Below, in pieces: positions 45,990-57,099 of a DNA stretch of 64,000 nt (the first letter of the stretch is position 1; every line of letters starts with the position of its first letter). The stretch lies in the NCBI RefSeq assembly GCF_032884065.1, contig NC_088881.1, forward strand, positions 4,522,001 to 4,586,000, given 5' to 3'. A model generated the notes under the pieces. The model was not told where the DNA came from. It saw only the letters and a program-made list of their open reading frames with translations, and did no database searches. This DNA is from Artemia franciscana. Lineage: Eukaryota; Arthropoda; Branchiopoda; Anostraca; Artemiidae. Made by a program: the position numbers and the translations under genes.

Positions 45990-46865
45990 GGGGCTGGTGC
46001 AAGAATCATTTGAGTAATTGAACAGATTGAACTAAAAACAAATGTAAGGAAATTGGAAAAAGCATTAAAACATAAATTGAGTAGGTGAAAAGTGGAGGCC
46101 ATAGATAGAACTGCTGAGGATCTAGGATGTGCAGCTAGACGGCGTACTAGTAAAATAGTGTACTTTTTTATTTTGCTTTAGTTTTCTTTCGTTGTTTTAG
46201 TCTTAGTTTTGTTATACTTCTTCTTTCCCTCGCTTTTTGGTGTTCTAAGTAATTAAAAAAATTAACTGGCAACACTGATTAAATCAGCCAAAAATTTAGC
46301 TATGTGGACTTACAAAGTCAACTCGGTGGAAATAGTGAAAGACTTGAGAGCCATGGCTCTCAGGCTCAGACCTGGCTCAGAGCCATGGCTGCGCAATTTT
46401 ATTGAGTCATTATTCTTCTGATTATATGGAATCCCGTCACTATTTCAAGTAAGCTAAGGCTTTCTATATATTTTTAATTAGCTGTTTTGATGCTAATAGC
46501 AGAATAAATTCTAATAACGCTTACGCGTAATTTAGTTTCGGTAGGGCGCGGGTGGGTCAATAGCATACTAATTTATCAATTTTCAAAGAAAAGACAAACA
46601 ATTTGCTTGTATAACAATTATACAGCTTATATAACAATATGTACAATGCAACTTATTACTAGAAGTAGTATTACTTCCTAGGTATTACTAGAAAGTACAA
46701 GAATCATTTGTGCGATTGAACAGATTCAACTAAAAACAAATGTAAGGAAATTGGAAAAAGCATTAAAACATAAATTGAGTAGGTGAAAAGTGGAGGCCAC
46801 AGGTAGAACTGCTGAGGATCTGGGACGGCGTAGTAGTAAAATAGTGTAGTTTTTCATTTTGCTTT
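45990..46865. repeat. Direct repeat pair about 690 bp apart
   Basis: AACTAAAAACAAATGTAAGG, AAGCATTAAAACATAAATTG and GTGAAAAGTGGAGGCCA occur at about 46030 and 46722, both followed by GCTGAGGATCTGG-like text and TAAAATAGTGTA. Probably two copies of a transposon end. Confidence 0.7.
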
Positions 46866-46884
46866 AGTCTTCTTTTCTGTTTCT

Positions 46885-47110
46885 ACTATGCATCGGCACT
46901 GTTTCTGTTTTCTGTTTCTGTTTCTGTTTTTTCTTGCCTGTTTCTGCCTGTTTCTGTTTCTGTTTTTACAAAAAACAGAACAGAAAACAGAAACAGGCTA
47001 CCTGTTTTTGTTTTACCTGTTTCTGTTTCTGTTCTGTTTTTTTTTTTCATCTGTTTTTTTCCGTTTCTGTTTTTTTTTTATCTGTTTTTTTTTTTCTGTT
47101 TTTTTTCCAA
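46885..47110. repeat. TTTCTG microsatellite with inverted section
   Basis: TGTTTCTGTTTCTGTTTTT repeats, with AAAACAGAACAGAAAACAG in the middle, so the strand can fold back. A related tract is at 50560-50755. Confidence 0.8.
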
Positions 47111-47599
47111 ATGCCGCGCTATCTAGCGGGCATGATACCGAAACGCATGATACCTACCCGTACCTACCGTCCCGAAACGCATATCTAGCGGGCATGATAC
47201 CATGATACCGTTGATTTTTGAATTTAAACAAAAAGGGAATAGTTGTGGGAAAAGTCAAAGTCATGGCCAATTGTAGAAAAAAGCTAAGACAGATTGTCCA
47301 ATTAAGTGGGCAACCCAGTCAAGGTTAATTTTACCCCTTTGATTGCCGTTGTGACTGTCTCCCATTTATGCTACACCTCTCCGTGCATGCATGTCCCTTG
47401 ACAATGCCGAAATAGAGTCAACCCGTTGACTACGGGTTGACTACTTGAAAATTTTCCTGTCATGCATGTCACTCCACAATGCTCAACTAGAGTCAACCTC
47501 TCATGCTAATTCACGCCGGGGTAAATCTGAGCGAAAGAGAGAGATAGAGAAAGAGAGAGAAGCTTGAATGCTATACAGTGGACATGGGCTAGATGGGAA
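47111..47599. other. Intron 4, short repeats
   Basis: ATCTAGCGGGCATGATACC occurs twice (47121, 47182); AGAGTCAACC and CATGCATGTC each occur twice (47390-47500). No gene. Confidence 0.45.
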
Positions 47600-48400
47600 C
47601 CCCATATGACAATGTCTCTACTGTTGGTATATGTGTAGCGGATAGCTATTACCGCTTGAGCAACGGTCTAACCATTGACGGCTTTAAGGATTCGTGCTTT
47701 AAACGGCAAACATTGGCTCAATGAAATCCCATATAAAAGAGGAATATAGCGTTGGTATTTACTTAGAGCAATGGGTTACCGCTAGAACAGCGGTCCAACA
47801 AGCCACGGCTTGAAGGCATCCGTACTTTAAGCGGTGAACCTAGACACCTTGGTATGTGTGTAGCGGAGGGTAATTACCACTTGAGCAATGGTCTAACCAT
47901 AGAGCGTTATAGAGCGTTGGTATTTGCTTAGAGCAATGGGTTACCGCTATAGCGACGGTTTAAATAACCTCTAACTTAAGCGGTGGACATAAGCTAGATG
48001 GGATGACTCTGTGTCTGTCTGGTATATATTAGCAAGCAGCGGTCTAAGTAGCCTCGGCTTGAAAGCATCCGTGCTTTAAGCGGTGAACCTAGACACCTTG
48101 GTATGTGTGTAGCGGAGGGTAATTACCACTTGAGCAATGGTCTAACCATAGAGCGTTATAGAGCGTTGGTATTTGCTTAGAGCAATGGGTTACCGCTAAA
48201 GCGACGGTTTAAATAACCTCTAACTTAAGCGGTGAACATAAGCTAGATGGGATGACTCTGTGTCTGTCTGGTATATATTAGCAAGCAGCGGTCTAAGTAG
48301 CCTCGGCTTGAAAGCATCCGTGCTTTAAGCGGTGAATATAGTGTTGGTATATGCTTTGAGCAATGGTTTACCGCTAAAGCAACGGTCTAAGAGCAACTAG
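47600..48400. repeat. Higher-order tandem repeat with ACCGCT/AGCGGT hairpins
   Basis: A 249-bp unit (GCGGTGAACCTAGACACCTT at 47831 and 48080) is itself made of 70-90 bp sub-units. Each holds TTGGTATxTGxxTAG, GAGCAATGGGTTACCGCT and an AGCGGT or GACGGT partner, and ends GCTTTAAGCGGTGAAC. Arms of 5-6 bp around 5-nt loops recur in every sub-unit. Confidence 0.85.
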
Positions 48401-48553
48401 GGTAAATTGTCAATTATAAATGACATTTAAGCTTGAAAGGAATATAGCGTTGGTATCACCCGATTGGACACATTTTATGACAAATTTCCCCCCCCCCCCT
48501 AAAAATACGCTAGTGTGTTGAATTACACGAAGTTGCTCATCTTTTGTATGTGA

Positions 48554-49020
48554 TAATATGAAAAAAACTTCGTTTTCTTAAAGAGTTAAAGAGGCTGCGT
48601 CCCAAAGTCGAACCTTAAAACGTACAGGAATTAGAAGAGGCAGTTGGGGGGCTGCCGCCCCCCAAACCCCCAGCTTTTAAAGACTCTTTTGTACAGGTTT
48701 TTTTTTGGGGGGGACTTCATTGTTACTAATTACTAGTTTCGGCGCAATGGTTCTCCTGTCCTCTTGTGTTTAACATTTTTCGAAGTTATTCCATTATTCA
48801 TTCATTTCAATTTTTTGTTTATTAAAATAGGGCCTTTCCGAAGCCAAGAGCTGGGGGTTAGCAAAAAAACAAAAAACCTGTACAAAAGAGTCTTTAAAAG
48901 CTGGGGGTTTAGGGGGCGGCAGCCCCCCAACTGCCTCTTCTAATTCCTGTACGTTTTAAGGTTCGACTTTGGGACGCAGCCTCTTTAACTCTTTAAGAAA
49001 ACGAAGTTTTTTTCATATTA
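48554..49020. repeat. Long inverted repeat (foldback), arms about 150 bp
   Basis: The left arm (48554-48704) runs TAATATGAAAAAAACTTCG, GAGGCTGCGTCCCAAAGTCG, GGCAGTTGGGGGGCTGCCGC, AAAGACTCTTTTGTACAGG. The right arm (48870-49020) is its near-perfect complement. The spacer is about 165 bp. No ORF. Confidence 0.9.
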
Positions 49021-49690
49021 TTTCTGTACGTTTTTCTACAATCCATGGTGGATATAATTTACTAATTCCTGTACTCCTCGTACAGGAATTAGGAGAGGAA
49101 CTTGGGTGGCTGCCGCCCCCCCCGCTTTTAAATCATTGTACAAAATAGAAAAAAAATAGATTGAATGACCGAAATGTTTCTTTTGCTCATAAGAAGCTAA
49201 TATTCTGTTATCTCTCAAATGATAAGCTGTCCAGGTGTTATCAAAATTTTTTCTGGAATGGAGCTGGATTTTTATGATGCTTGCAGTCATTCTCGCCGTG
49301 CCGAGCTGATTATTTTGATGTACTTGAATGTTGATATTCGTAACTTTTAAGAATTTCAAAAATTAACATGGGACTATTAGACTATTAGGACTATAAGAAG
49401 ACTATTAGGAGAGGCAAACCCCCCGCTTTTAAAGACTCTTTTGCACAGGTTTAATTTTTTTTTCATATTAATTCTGTACGTTTTTCTACAATCCATGGTG
49501 GATGTAATTTAATAATTCCTGTACTCCTCGTACAGGAATTAGGAGAGGAACCCCCCCCCCCCCGCTTTTAAATCATTGTATAAAATAGAAAAAAAATAGA
49601 TAGAATGACCGAAATGTTTCTTTTGCTCATAAGAAGCTAATATTCTGTTATCTCTCAAATGATAAGCTGTCCAGGTGTTATCAAAATTTT
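49018..49690. repeat. Duplicated module with TAATTCCTGTAC palindrome
   Basis: CGTTTTTCTACAATCCATGG at 49027 and 49480, each followed by TAATTCCTGTAC-TCCTC-GTACAGGAATTA (perfect 12-bp arms). Then comes a C run (13 C at 49551-49563 in the second) and GAATGACCGAAATGTTTCTT. The second copy ends just before the tRNA-like sequence. Confidence 0.85.
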
Positions 49691-49711
49691 TTTGATGTTG
49701 TGAAAAAAAAC

Positions 49712-49784
49712 CGCCCGTAAGGGACTTGAACCCTTGACCCGAGGATTAAAAGTCTCACGCTCTACCAACTGAGCTAATAACTTG
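49712..49784 (-). tRNA. tRNA-Lys(UUU)-like, probably a pseudogene
   Basis: The minus strand shows a canonical D arm (TAGCTCAGTTGGTAGAGC), an anticodon loop CTTTTAA with anticodon TTT, and a perfect T arm (AAGGG-TTCAAGT-CCCTT). The 3' acceptor strand ACGGGCG is that expected for tRNA-Lys, but the 5' strand (AAGTTAT) does not pair with it, and the anticodon stem has mismatches. A and B boxes are intact, so transcription is conceivable, but a charged, functional tRNA is unlikely. A T tract, a possible Pol III terminator, follows the 3' end. Confidence 0.5.
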
Positions 49785-49880
49785 CATGTGTGTAAATATA
49801 ACTTCTCAATAGCTTTTAAAAATTTCAAATTAACATGGGCTCTTATGGAGAGAAATCCGTTAATTAAATAGCTAATGGAT

Positions 49881-50345
49881 GGTTTCTGGAAAACAGGGAA
49901 GGAGTTATCGGATCAAGCTGAAATTTCACGGATAAGCTCCTGGGCCGTAGGGGACCTTAACTTGTGAATTTCAGCCCGATCGGACAACGTTAAAAGGGGT
50001 GGGGGGGGTGGGGGGTTGGAGGGTCGAAACTTTCGGGGGGTTAAGATTTTCCTACGAAACTTTCATGGGCACTTACTCGGAGAATTCCGCATCGAATGAG
50101 TCTTCGTACACCCAGATCCGATGTCGGATGTGACCTGTAGGCGTCTAGGAAAAAAAAGTAAATGAATTTTAAGTGGCTATGCGTGGTTTCTGGAAAACAG
50201 GGAAGGAGTTATCGGATCAAGCTGAAATTTCGCGGATAAGCTCCTGGGCCCTAGGGGACCTTAACTTGTGAATTTCAGCCCGATCGGACAACGTTAAAGG
50301 GGGGCTTGGGTTGACAGGTCGAAACTTTCGGCCAGATTTTCCCCA
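49881..50345. repeat. 303-bp-spaced direct repeat
   Basis: TGGTTTCTGGAAAACAGGGA, GTTATCGGATCAAGCTGAAA, GATAAGCTCCTGGGCC and TTTCAGCCCGATCGGACAAC occur at 49881 and 50184, nearly identical over about 115 bp, each followed by a G-rich run and GGTCGAAACTTTCG. In style it resembles the insertion at 42303. Confidence 0.8.
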
Positions 50346-50559
50346 TGAAGAAAAAGTTGGAGGGGGATGAAATTTTGCAGGTTTCTTAGTTGGAGCTCGG
50401 GCTACGAAATGCATCCCTCCCCATCCGTCTGCGACCACTGGAACCGAAGATCGCTTAACATTGTCGTGTGTCGCCTCTTTATAGAGGCACGAGTGTGCCT
50501 CCTTGACTACAAGGATTTAACAAAAAGATGTTTTCTTTCCTATTAGAAATAGAAGAAGT

Positions 50560-50755
50560 AAGGAAAAAACAGGAAAAACAGCTGTTAAAACAGCTGTTTT
50601 TTTTTAAAAAAACAGCTGTTTTCTGTTTTTTCGAAAAACAGAATAGATTACAGAAACAGGTCACCTGTTTTTGTTTGACCTGTTTCTGTTTCTGTTCTGT
50701 TTTTTTTCTAACTGTTTTTTTCTGTTTCTGTTTTTCTCAAAAACAGAAACAGTGC
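50560..50755. repeat. Palindromic AAACAG/CTGTTT tract
   Basis: AACAGCTGTT recurs three times around a T run and an A run. CAGAAACAGG and CCTGTTTCTG lie in opposite orientation. CAAAAACAGAAACAGTGCCG closes the tract, mirroring 46892-46910. Confidence 0.8.
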
Positions 50756-50814
50756 CGATGCTTAGTTTCTACTTCGTTGTTATTAGTCTTAGTTTTGCTA
50801 TACTTCTTCTGTCC

Positions 50815-51020
50815 CTCTCTTTCTAGTCTTCTTAAGAGATTCACAAATTCCTTTGGACCATATTTCGTAAGTGCATTTAACAAGTGAATTGAAAGTTGTA
50901 TCAGATTTCGTAACTGTATTTAACTAGTAACTATTTTATGGTTGTAAAAGTAGCTTAATTTAGCGTTCATTTTTGAGTGCTACGATAGCTATTTCATTAA
51001 ACGAATGCGAATACGAATTA
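50815..51020 (+). pseudogene. LINE 3' terminal fragment
   Basis: FTNSFGPYFVSAFNK-stop (to 50887) and about 130 bp of 3' UTR match the minus-strand LINE end at 6715-6880 (NSFVPYFVSAFNK). Ends near GAATACGAATTAAAAAAATG. A severely 5'-truncated copy. Confidence 0.8.
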
Positions 51021-51480
51021 AAAAAATGAAGTGGCAGCGCTAATCAGCCAAAAATATAGCTATGTGAACTTTTAAAATCAACTTAGTGGAAATAATGAAA
51101 GACTTGAATGCCATGGCTAATTAGAGTAAAGGCAAGATAGGTAGTCTCTAGTGAGAGGCAAAGCTGGCATAATCCTTTTTCAGAATTGTACAAAAATGAT
51201 GTTATTTCACTTGTTCATAGAAGTCTATCTTCCATCTGAAGGCACAACAAAGATAGGTTGAGTAGTGCAGGTGGATTGACAGTTTAAAATATCTGCCATT
51301 TCTTATGATTTTGGCTTTATCCCATCGTATTTATTGAAAATTCTGAGATTTTTGATGTTTTTTTTAAGGAAATACACTCACTAACTCATTTTTACATGGG
51401 TGATACTGAGCTTAAATATTGTGGGTTATTCCTGACATTTTGGAAGTATTTTATAATTGTTTTTATTCTGTCACCTTTAG

Positions 51481-51589
51481 CTATATGCAAACATCTTGTG
51501 CATGGTCGTCAAGAAGATGCTCACGAATTTATGAGGTATTTAATTGAAGCGATGGACAAGTCATACCTCATGAGTTTAAATGTCACTAA
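51481..51589 (+). CDS. USP36: USP36/USP42-like deubiquitinase, exon 5 (QEDAHEF box)
   Basis: Acceptor TCACCTTTAG, donor GTAAGC. Encodes [20 protein letters not shown], then [24 protein letters not shown] is the second conserved box of this protease family and contacts ubiquitin; in USP36 it reads [12 protein letters not shown]. Enters at phase 1 and leaves at phase 2 (109 nt), and the split Lys codon is completed at 55298. Confidence 0.95.
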
Positions 51590-51739
51590 GTAAGCCTCAC
51601 TTTTTCATCTTATATATGAATTTTTTGTTTAGTTCTCGATCTATGTTAATCTTCTACTCTAATCTTTATCTACCATTTTTTCTACATCTCTGTCCTATTC
51701 TTTATCTGCCTTAATGTCTTCTTTATGTCTTTTATGTTT

Positions 51740-52720
51740 ATTGAGCTTGAGTGACTGCACAAGAGCCTTGGTGATAGCATCTAGAGAGAATAAAGCTCCT
51801 TGTCTGGAGTTACTTAGGGACTAGCTTGAAACTTTGTCTGACTGCCATCACAATTTCCATTGAGATTTGGGAGGTTTCTTTTGAACTCACCCCTTTACGT
51901 AGTAATATCCTTTTCCCCTATTATCAAACCCTCAGGCTTAGACTATTGCCAAGCAGCAACACTTTCCCAAACTACAGCAAATTTAATCGTTGCTGAAGTA
52001 AGTGCTAGTGACTTCTTATTCAATTCCTTTTTATGTTTCATTTTAATGGCTATGAGGCGTGTGCGACTGCATAAAGGCCTTAGTAGTTCCTTCTAGGGAG
52101 TCTAAGGCTCCTTGTCTAGTGTTTCGTAGGGACTAGCTTGAAGCTTTGTCTGGCTGCCATCGCAATTTCCATCGAGATTTGGGAGATTTATTTTGAAATC
52201 ACCCCTATACGCTGTAATATCCTTCCCCCCTATTATCGGTCGTTCAAGCTTAAGCTATTGCCAAACAGCAACACTTTCCCAAACTGCAGAAAATTTAATT
52301 GCTTCTAAAGTATGTACTAGTGACTTCTTATTCAACTCCTTTTTATGTTCCATTTTAACGGCTATGAGGCGTGAGCGACTGCATAAAGGCCTTAGTAATT
52401 CCTTAAGGGAGTCTAAGGCTCCTTGTTTGGTGTTACTTAGGGAATAGCTTGAAACTTTTTCTGGCTCATCAAGATTTACATTGAAATTTGGATTATTCTT
52501 TTTGAACTCGTCCCTATTCACCAAAATATCATTTTTCCTTTTTATCAATCTCTTAAACCTAGGTTCTCGCCAAGTGGCAGCACTTGTTCCAAAACTACAG
52601 CCAATTTAATTCCCTATGTTTCTTTTTCCTGGCTATGGGGTGTGAGTGACTGCTTAAGGTCTTTGGTGATTCCTTCTACGGAGCCTAAGATTTCTTATCT
52701 GGTGCTTATTAACCTTTAGC
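51740..52720. repeat. About 305-bp tandem repeat, three to four copies
   Basis: CTTGAAACTTTGTCTG, CAATTTCCATTGAGATTTGG, CCAAGCAGCAACACTTTCCC and TCCTTTTTATGTTTCATTTT recur with a period near 305 bp (for example 51825, 52135, 52440). The last copy is the most diverged. Confidence 0.85.
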
Positions 52721-55297
52721 TCGAAACTTTATCTGATTTCCGTTCTTCTAAGCCCTCCTATCCACTGAAATATCGGTCCCAACTTCTGTACAATATTGTA
52801 ATTTTGAAGTATGAGCGTAATTATGCCTTGTGGTTTTGCAAGCTTTATGGGGTCATTATCAAATTGACTGAATGGGTTGGTCCAAATTATTATGTACTTC
52901 TGACGGAAATATAACGAAAATATAACAGTTCAAAATAGGTTGCTTACTTAGTTTTTTCTCCTCTTCTTTAAACATCAAGTATTTGACGGAAAAAATAGGC
53001 TCTGTGCGGCTTGTTTTGGCGGTTTTTATTTTAGTAATAAGTAATAGTAATTTATACAGTAGTAATAGTAATTTAATAAGTAATAGTAATTTATAAGTAA
53101 TTGTTTTATACAAAAAAGTAATAGTAATAAGTAATAGTAATAAGTATCTGGATACTTAAAGATTTGTTGTTTTAAAAGGAAATTAACTTTATCAAATACT
53201 ATTTTAAGTTCTAAATTATCGAAGCCTAAGCAACCTCACTTATCGCATTACCCACAAAACGAAGGGTGGTGTTCTATAAGCAACAAAAATTTAAGATCTA
53301 ACAATACACAAGGTGTAGCAACTACAATCTATTTTCCTAAAAATACTAATACTAAAAACTAGTACGAACAATAAAAAGAAACAACTTAGCACTGTTTTGC
53401 TAATATCCATTTTCCGTATTCTATTTATTCTACAATTATTATCCTTTATTATCCAATTATATCCCTTATTATCCAATTATTATCCATTATTAGTATTATC
53501 CATTTATTCTACAATTACCTCGTGTTTATTCATCAATTAATACTACAATAAACATTCACATAAAATATATGCCTGTCCCGTTGTGTATCTATGTGTCACC
53601 AATGATCGAAAATCGAAAGGTGCGAATCTTCAAAATACTATTAAAAATATTTTTTGTTCTTTTCTGAGTACCTTTGATTTGAAATCATCTGACTTATCTG
53701 AAAATGAATTGACAACTTATTATCAATTAATTGGAAATAGTCAATGAATTGAAGACAAATCCAAATTATTATGGACCTTTGACGGAAATATATATCTATA
53801 CAGACACATTATGTCTAATATAGACATAATTATATACGACTTAAATATATTAGAACTTATCGGGTTGGGTAGACAGTGAAACTTTGGGGTAAGGGTGGCG
53901 CGTGGTATAAATAACAGAATTATTATATTTAAATAAAATAATAAAATATAATAATAATAAATAAATAATATATTATTTATAATATAATATAAAATAATAA
54001 ATAATATATTGTAATAAAAACAGAAATTATTGATCTGATTGTCATTAAGTGTTAGAAATCAGAGCATTCTTCAGAAAACTGAACTTACAGTATGTAGTAC
54101 AGTTACAGTAAATATATATACTTACAAATTAAATTAACTGTACACACTTTATATGTTACTGTATTAACTATATATATATGTAACTAATATTGACTATGTT
54201 TGAACTATATATTTGCAAACTAAACTGTATTAACTTAATGGAATGCCAAAAGACTCTTACGTCAAGAGATATCTGAACGTGAGATTCGGAATGATCAGGG
54301 ACACAAGTGTACACCAATATGTACACCCATTGAGTGTCAACTGGACACCCAATGTATGACCATTTTGCATAATTGAAGTTTCTTACCCTAATGGCTGTTT
54401 GGGGTCAATTTCATACCAGAGACATGCTATAGTTCCTTTCTATAGCATTTTATTCATGATTCGAAATTGAAGTAGAAAAAAGTCATCAATTGTAGACAAG
54501 AGGCTATTTCTCGCTACCTGCTTGTATTGTAATAGTCGAAAAACGAGGTCATGAAATACTTTGTCATTATTATCAACCGTATTATCATCGCATATTAAAT
54601 TCAGGGACATACGTAGGGGGAGGGGCTCGTAGACAAAAATCGTAAATTTCCCGGATTTCTCGGCCAATATTCCTATATTCAAATAGCAAATAATTTTTGC
54701 TTTTAACCCCCCCCATCCTTCGGAAAAATTCTTGTGCACATGCCAGACTATGATCACATTCGTGATTTTAAAATTTGATTTCATTACTTGATGCTTTTTT
54801 TTTAAAAACTAAGAAGGAAAAGGACAGAGTGATACCCATGCAAAAAAATTGATTTCTCTTTTTGTTCGAGGTGTGGGGCTGTAATTTCCCTGTATGGGGA
54901 TTTCAAAAATGGCTGTTTCAATGGTGCTGTTTCCATCTCAATCCTACACCGTTTTTTAGGGTTTTCGGGCTGTTTTTCAAAATTCATACAAGTTTTAGTC
55001 GAAATCATAGCTACCCTTCCTAAATTGGCTTCAAATGGCAATTTTTCTCACTTGGTAGTTTTTTTCATTAAACACTTTTAAATTTTCGGTTATTATGGGC
55101 TAAACTTCGTTCTTTACTGGGTTGCAGCGATCGTTGCTCGCTGCATCCATGATCTGATTGCGTGGACTTAAAAGTAGCGCTTGCTTTTTTCGTATTTTGC
55201 TTTTGGCTCATCTTTGTTGGTTTGTTTTGTTTCATAATTTGTATGTATGTTTTTGATATTTATTTTTTATTGTTCATTTATATTTATAAATTTTTAG
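52721..55297. other. Intron 5, simple repeats and no gene
   Basis: AGTAATAGTAATTTAT repeats at 53030-53150; TTATTATCCAATTAT repeats at 53440-53490; ATAATAAATAATATATT DNA at 53920-54020. A minus-strand open frame at 54440-54784 shows no domain. AACCCCCCCCATCC near 54703 and AGGGGGAGGGG near 54617 resemble the G/C-run repeats elsewhere. Confidence 0.45.
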
Positions 55298-55365
55298 GCT
55301 AGACGCCAGAAGTAAAGAAACATCGCCAATTAATCAAATTTTTGGTGGCTACCTTAGACAAGAAG
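55298..55365 (+). CDS. USP36: USP36/USP42-like deubiquitinase, exon 6
   Basis: Acceptor ATTTTTAG, donor GTAAGA. Encodes KLDARSKETSPINQIFGGYL then RQE plus one base. INQIFGGYLR is the conserved stretch that precedes the zinc-ribbon-like fingers of the domain (HQIFGGYLRS in USP36). The 68-nt exon keeps phase. The fingers, His box and C-terminal region are not in the remaining 8.6 kb, so the gene continues to the right. Confidence 0.92.
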
Positions 55366-57099
55366 GTAAGAATAGCACTTATAAAAAAAGATAAAAGTTA
55401 ACCTGGGATTTGGGGTTTAATAACTTAAGGTTTGGGAGGTCTTATGTGGGAATGATACCGAACAAGGATTTTCTTAAAATTTGGAATTAAGTCCAGGATT
55501 GAACCAGTAACAATTGGCTGAAGTTCGACAGGATTGACATGCAGCTTAGAATAAGAGGACGAAATCTCATTTTAAGCACTTTCGGGGAAAGTGTATTTTT
55601 ATGTAAGATTGAAATAATGTCTCTTCTGGAAACACGATCCATTTGGCCAATCAACTTTACTCACTTCAAATTTGCCCTGAACCAGGCAAGCGTCCTGAAC
55701 AAATGATAAATATTGATTTAGCATCAAAGAAAATTCAATATTTGAGGCACTTTGAGTTTTCAACTGTACACTATGTTAGGTACGTGAGGCACGTTGGTAC
55801 GTTAGGGTACGTTTGGGCTTTACCCTGCCAGTACTACATAGAATATTTCTTAAGGACATTCGATACCTTAAAAATAATTTCGTAAATCTCAGCGTCGGCT
55901 GACGTCTCAAAGACAAAGGGCCTATTAGCGAATTTCCCAGCACCACAGGGAACTCCCACAGCAATTTTGGAGAAAAATTAACAGAGGATCTGAAATATGC
56001 CAACAGCTGGAAGCTAACGAGAGCTGGTTTAAAATAAAGAAATCTTTAACTATGTTGGCAAATCTTATTCCCTATGTTGGCAATATTTTCAGTCAAAGAG
56101 GGTAATGCTTTAGGTAACTCCCAAAGCTGTCAGATATACTCAATTGGTATTTTTCAATGTTTTCATCAAAAATATTTTTAGTTTACCCTGAGATTTCCTG
56201 GAAAGTTGTTGGCGGCTTTTTGTTTTCTGTCTTTTATTCGGATCTCTTATCCAAGCTCTACGAGCTGTGCCAAAACTGCCCAATTAATTCTAAATAGTAT
56301 GGCCATACAAACAAAAAGTTGATAATAGACGAGAGCATGTGATTCTTTAGGGTACAACATCATATTAAAGATCTCAGCTTAGAAGATCTTGGAAATCAAT
56401 GTTCAAGGCTCTCCAAGTTTTAAACGTTTCTATTTTCCAAATATTTTATTTTATTTTATTGATGAAATTTTATGCATATAGATCAGTTAAGAATAAAGTT
56501 TTTTCTTCACTTTTATAGTCTTTATGATAATAGTATTTTACGAATATATTGTTTATGAATATAGACCAGTTATAAACAAGTTTATATGTTAAAATAAATG
56601 AAGTTTGATTTAGAGTAGGTTTTCCTTGTACGTAAGCCTTGCAAATATCCTATGTCAATGGCAGGGGATATACTCAGGGGAGGTGATTGTTGAACGGGTG
56701 CTTATCATATGTCTAAAGATAGTTTCCATTTAACTTTTTTTCTTTTCTAAGTTAAATTATCCCCAAATAGATCCCTGCGTATACAAGATAAGCATGATTA
56801 ACTAATCATGCAATAAATACATGGTAATGATCCCCAAACAGTGGCGTTGTTTGGGGGGGGGGCAAGGCAGTTGCCCCCCACCAAATTTGGAGAAAAAAAT
56901 TATTATATTGCTCATGACCCTTGGCTTGGGATGTGGATCCCCCTTCCCCCCAATAAAAATGGGGGGGGGGGGACATAAGATTGAATTAAGTAGTAAATCA
57001 AAAGAAATAAAAAAGATTGTAAAAATAAAACATCACTCACTTCATAAAAAGAAAAGAAAAAAAAATGAATACAAGAAAACATTTAAATACGCGTCGGGT
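55366..57099. other. Intron 6, start
   Basis: No further USP exon seen. A stretch at about 56170-56400 (CCAATTAATTCTAAATAGTA) matches 34080-34180 and is probably an old LINE scrap. G runs at 56850 and 56961-56972 bracket a short segment. Confidence 0.4.

Noticed and set aside
51396..51480. Met-initiated extension before USP exon 5
   Set aside because: It is intron sequence; the acceptor TCACCTTTAG and the phase place the exon start at 51481.
54440..54784. 114-codon minus-strand open frame
   Set aside because: No recognisable domain, AT-rich composition, and within an intron; not supported as a gene.
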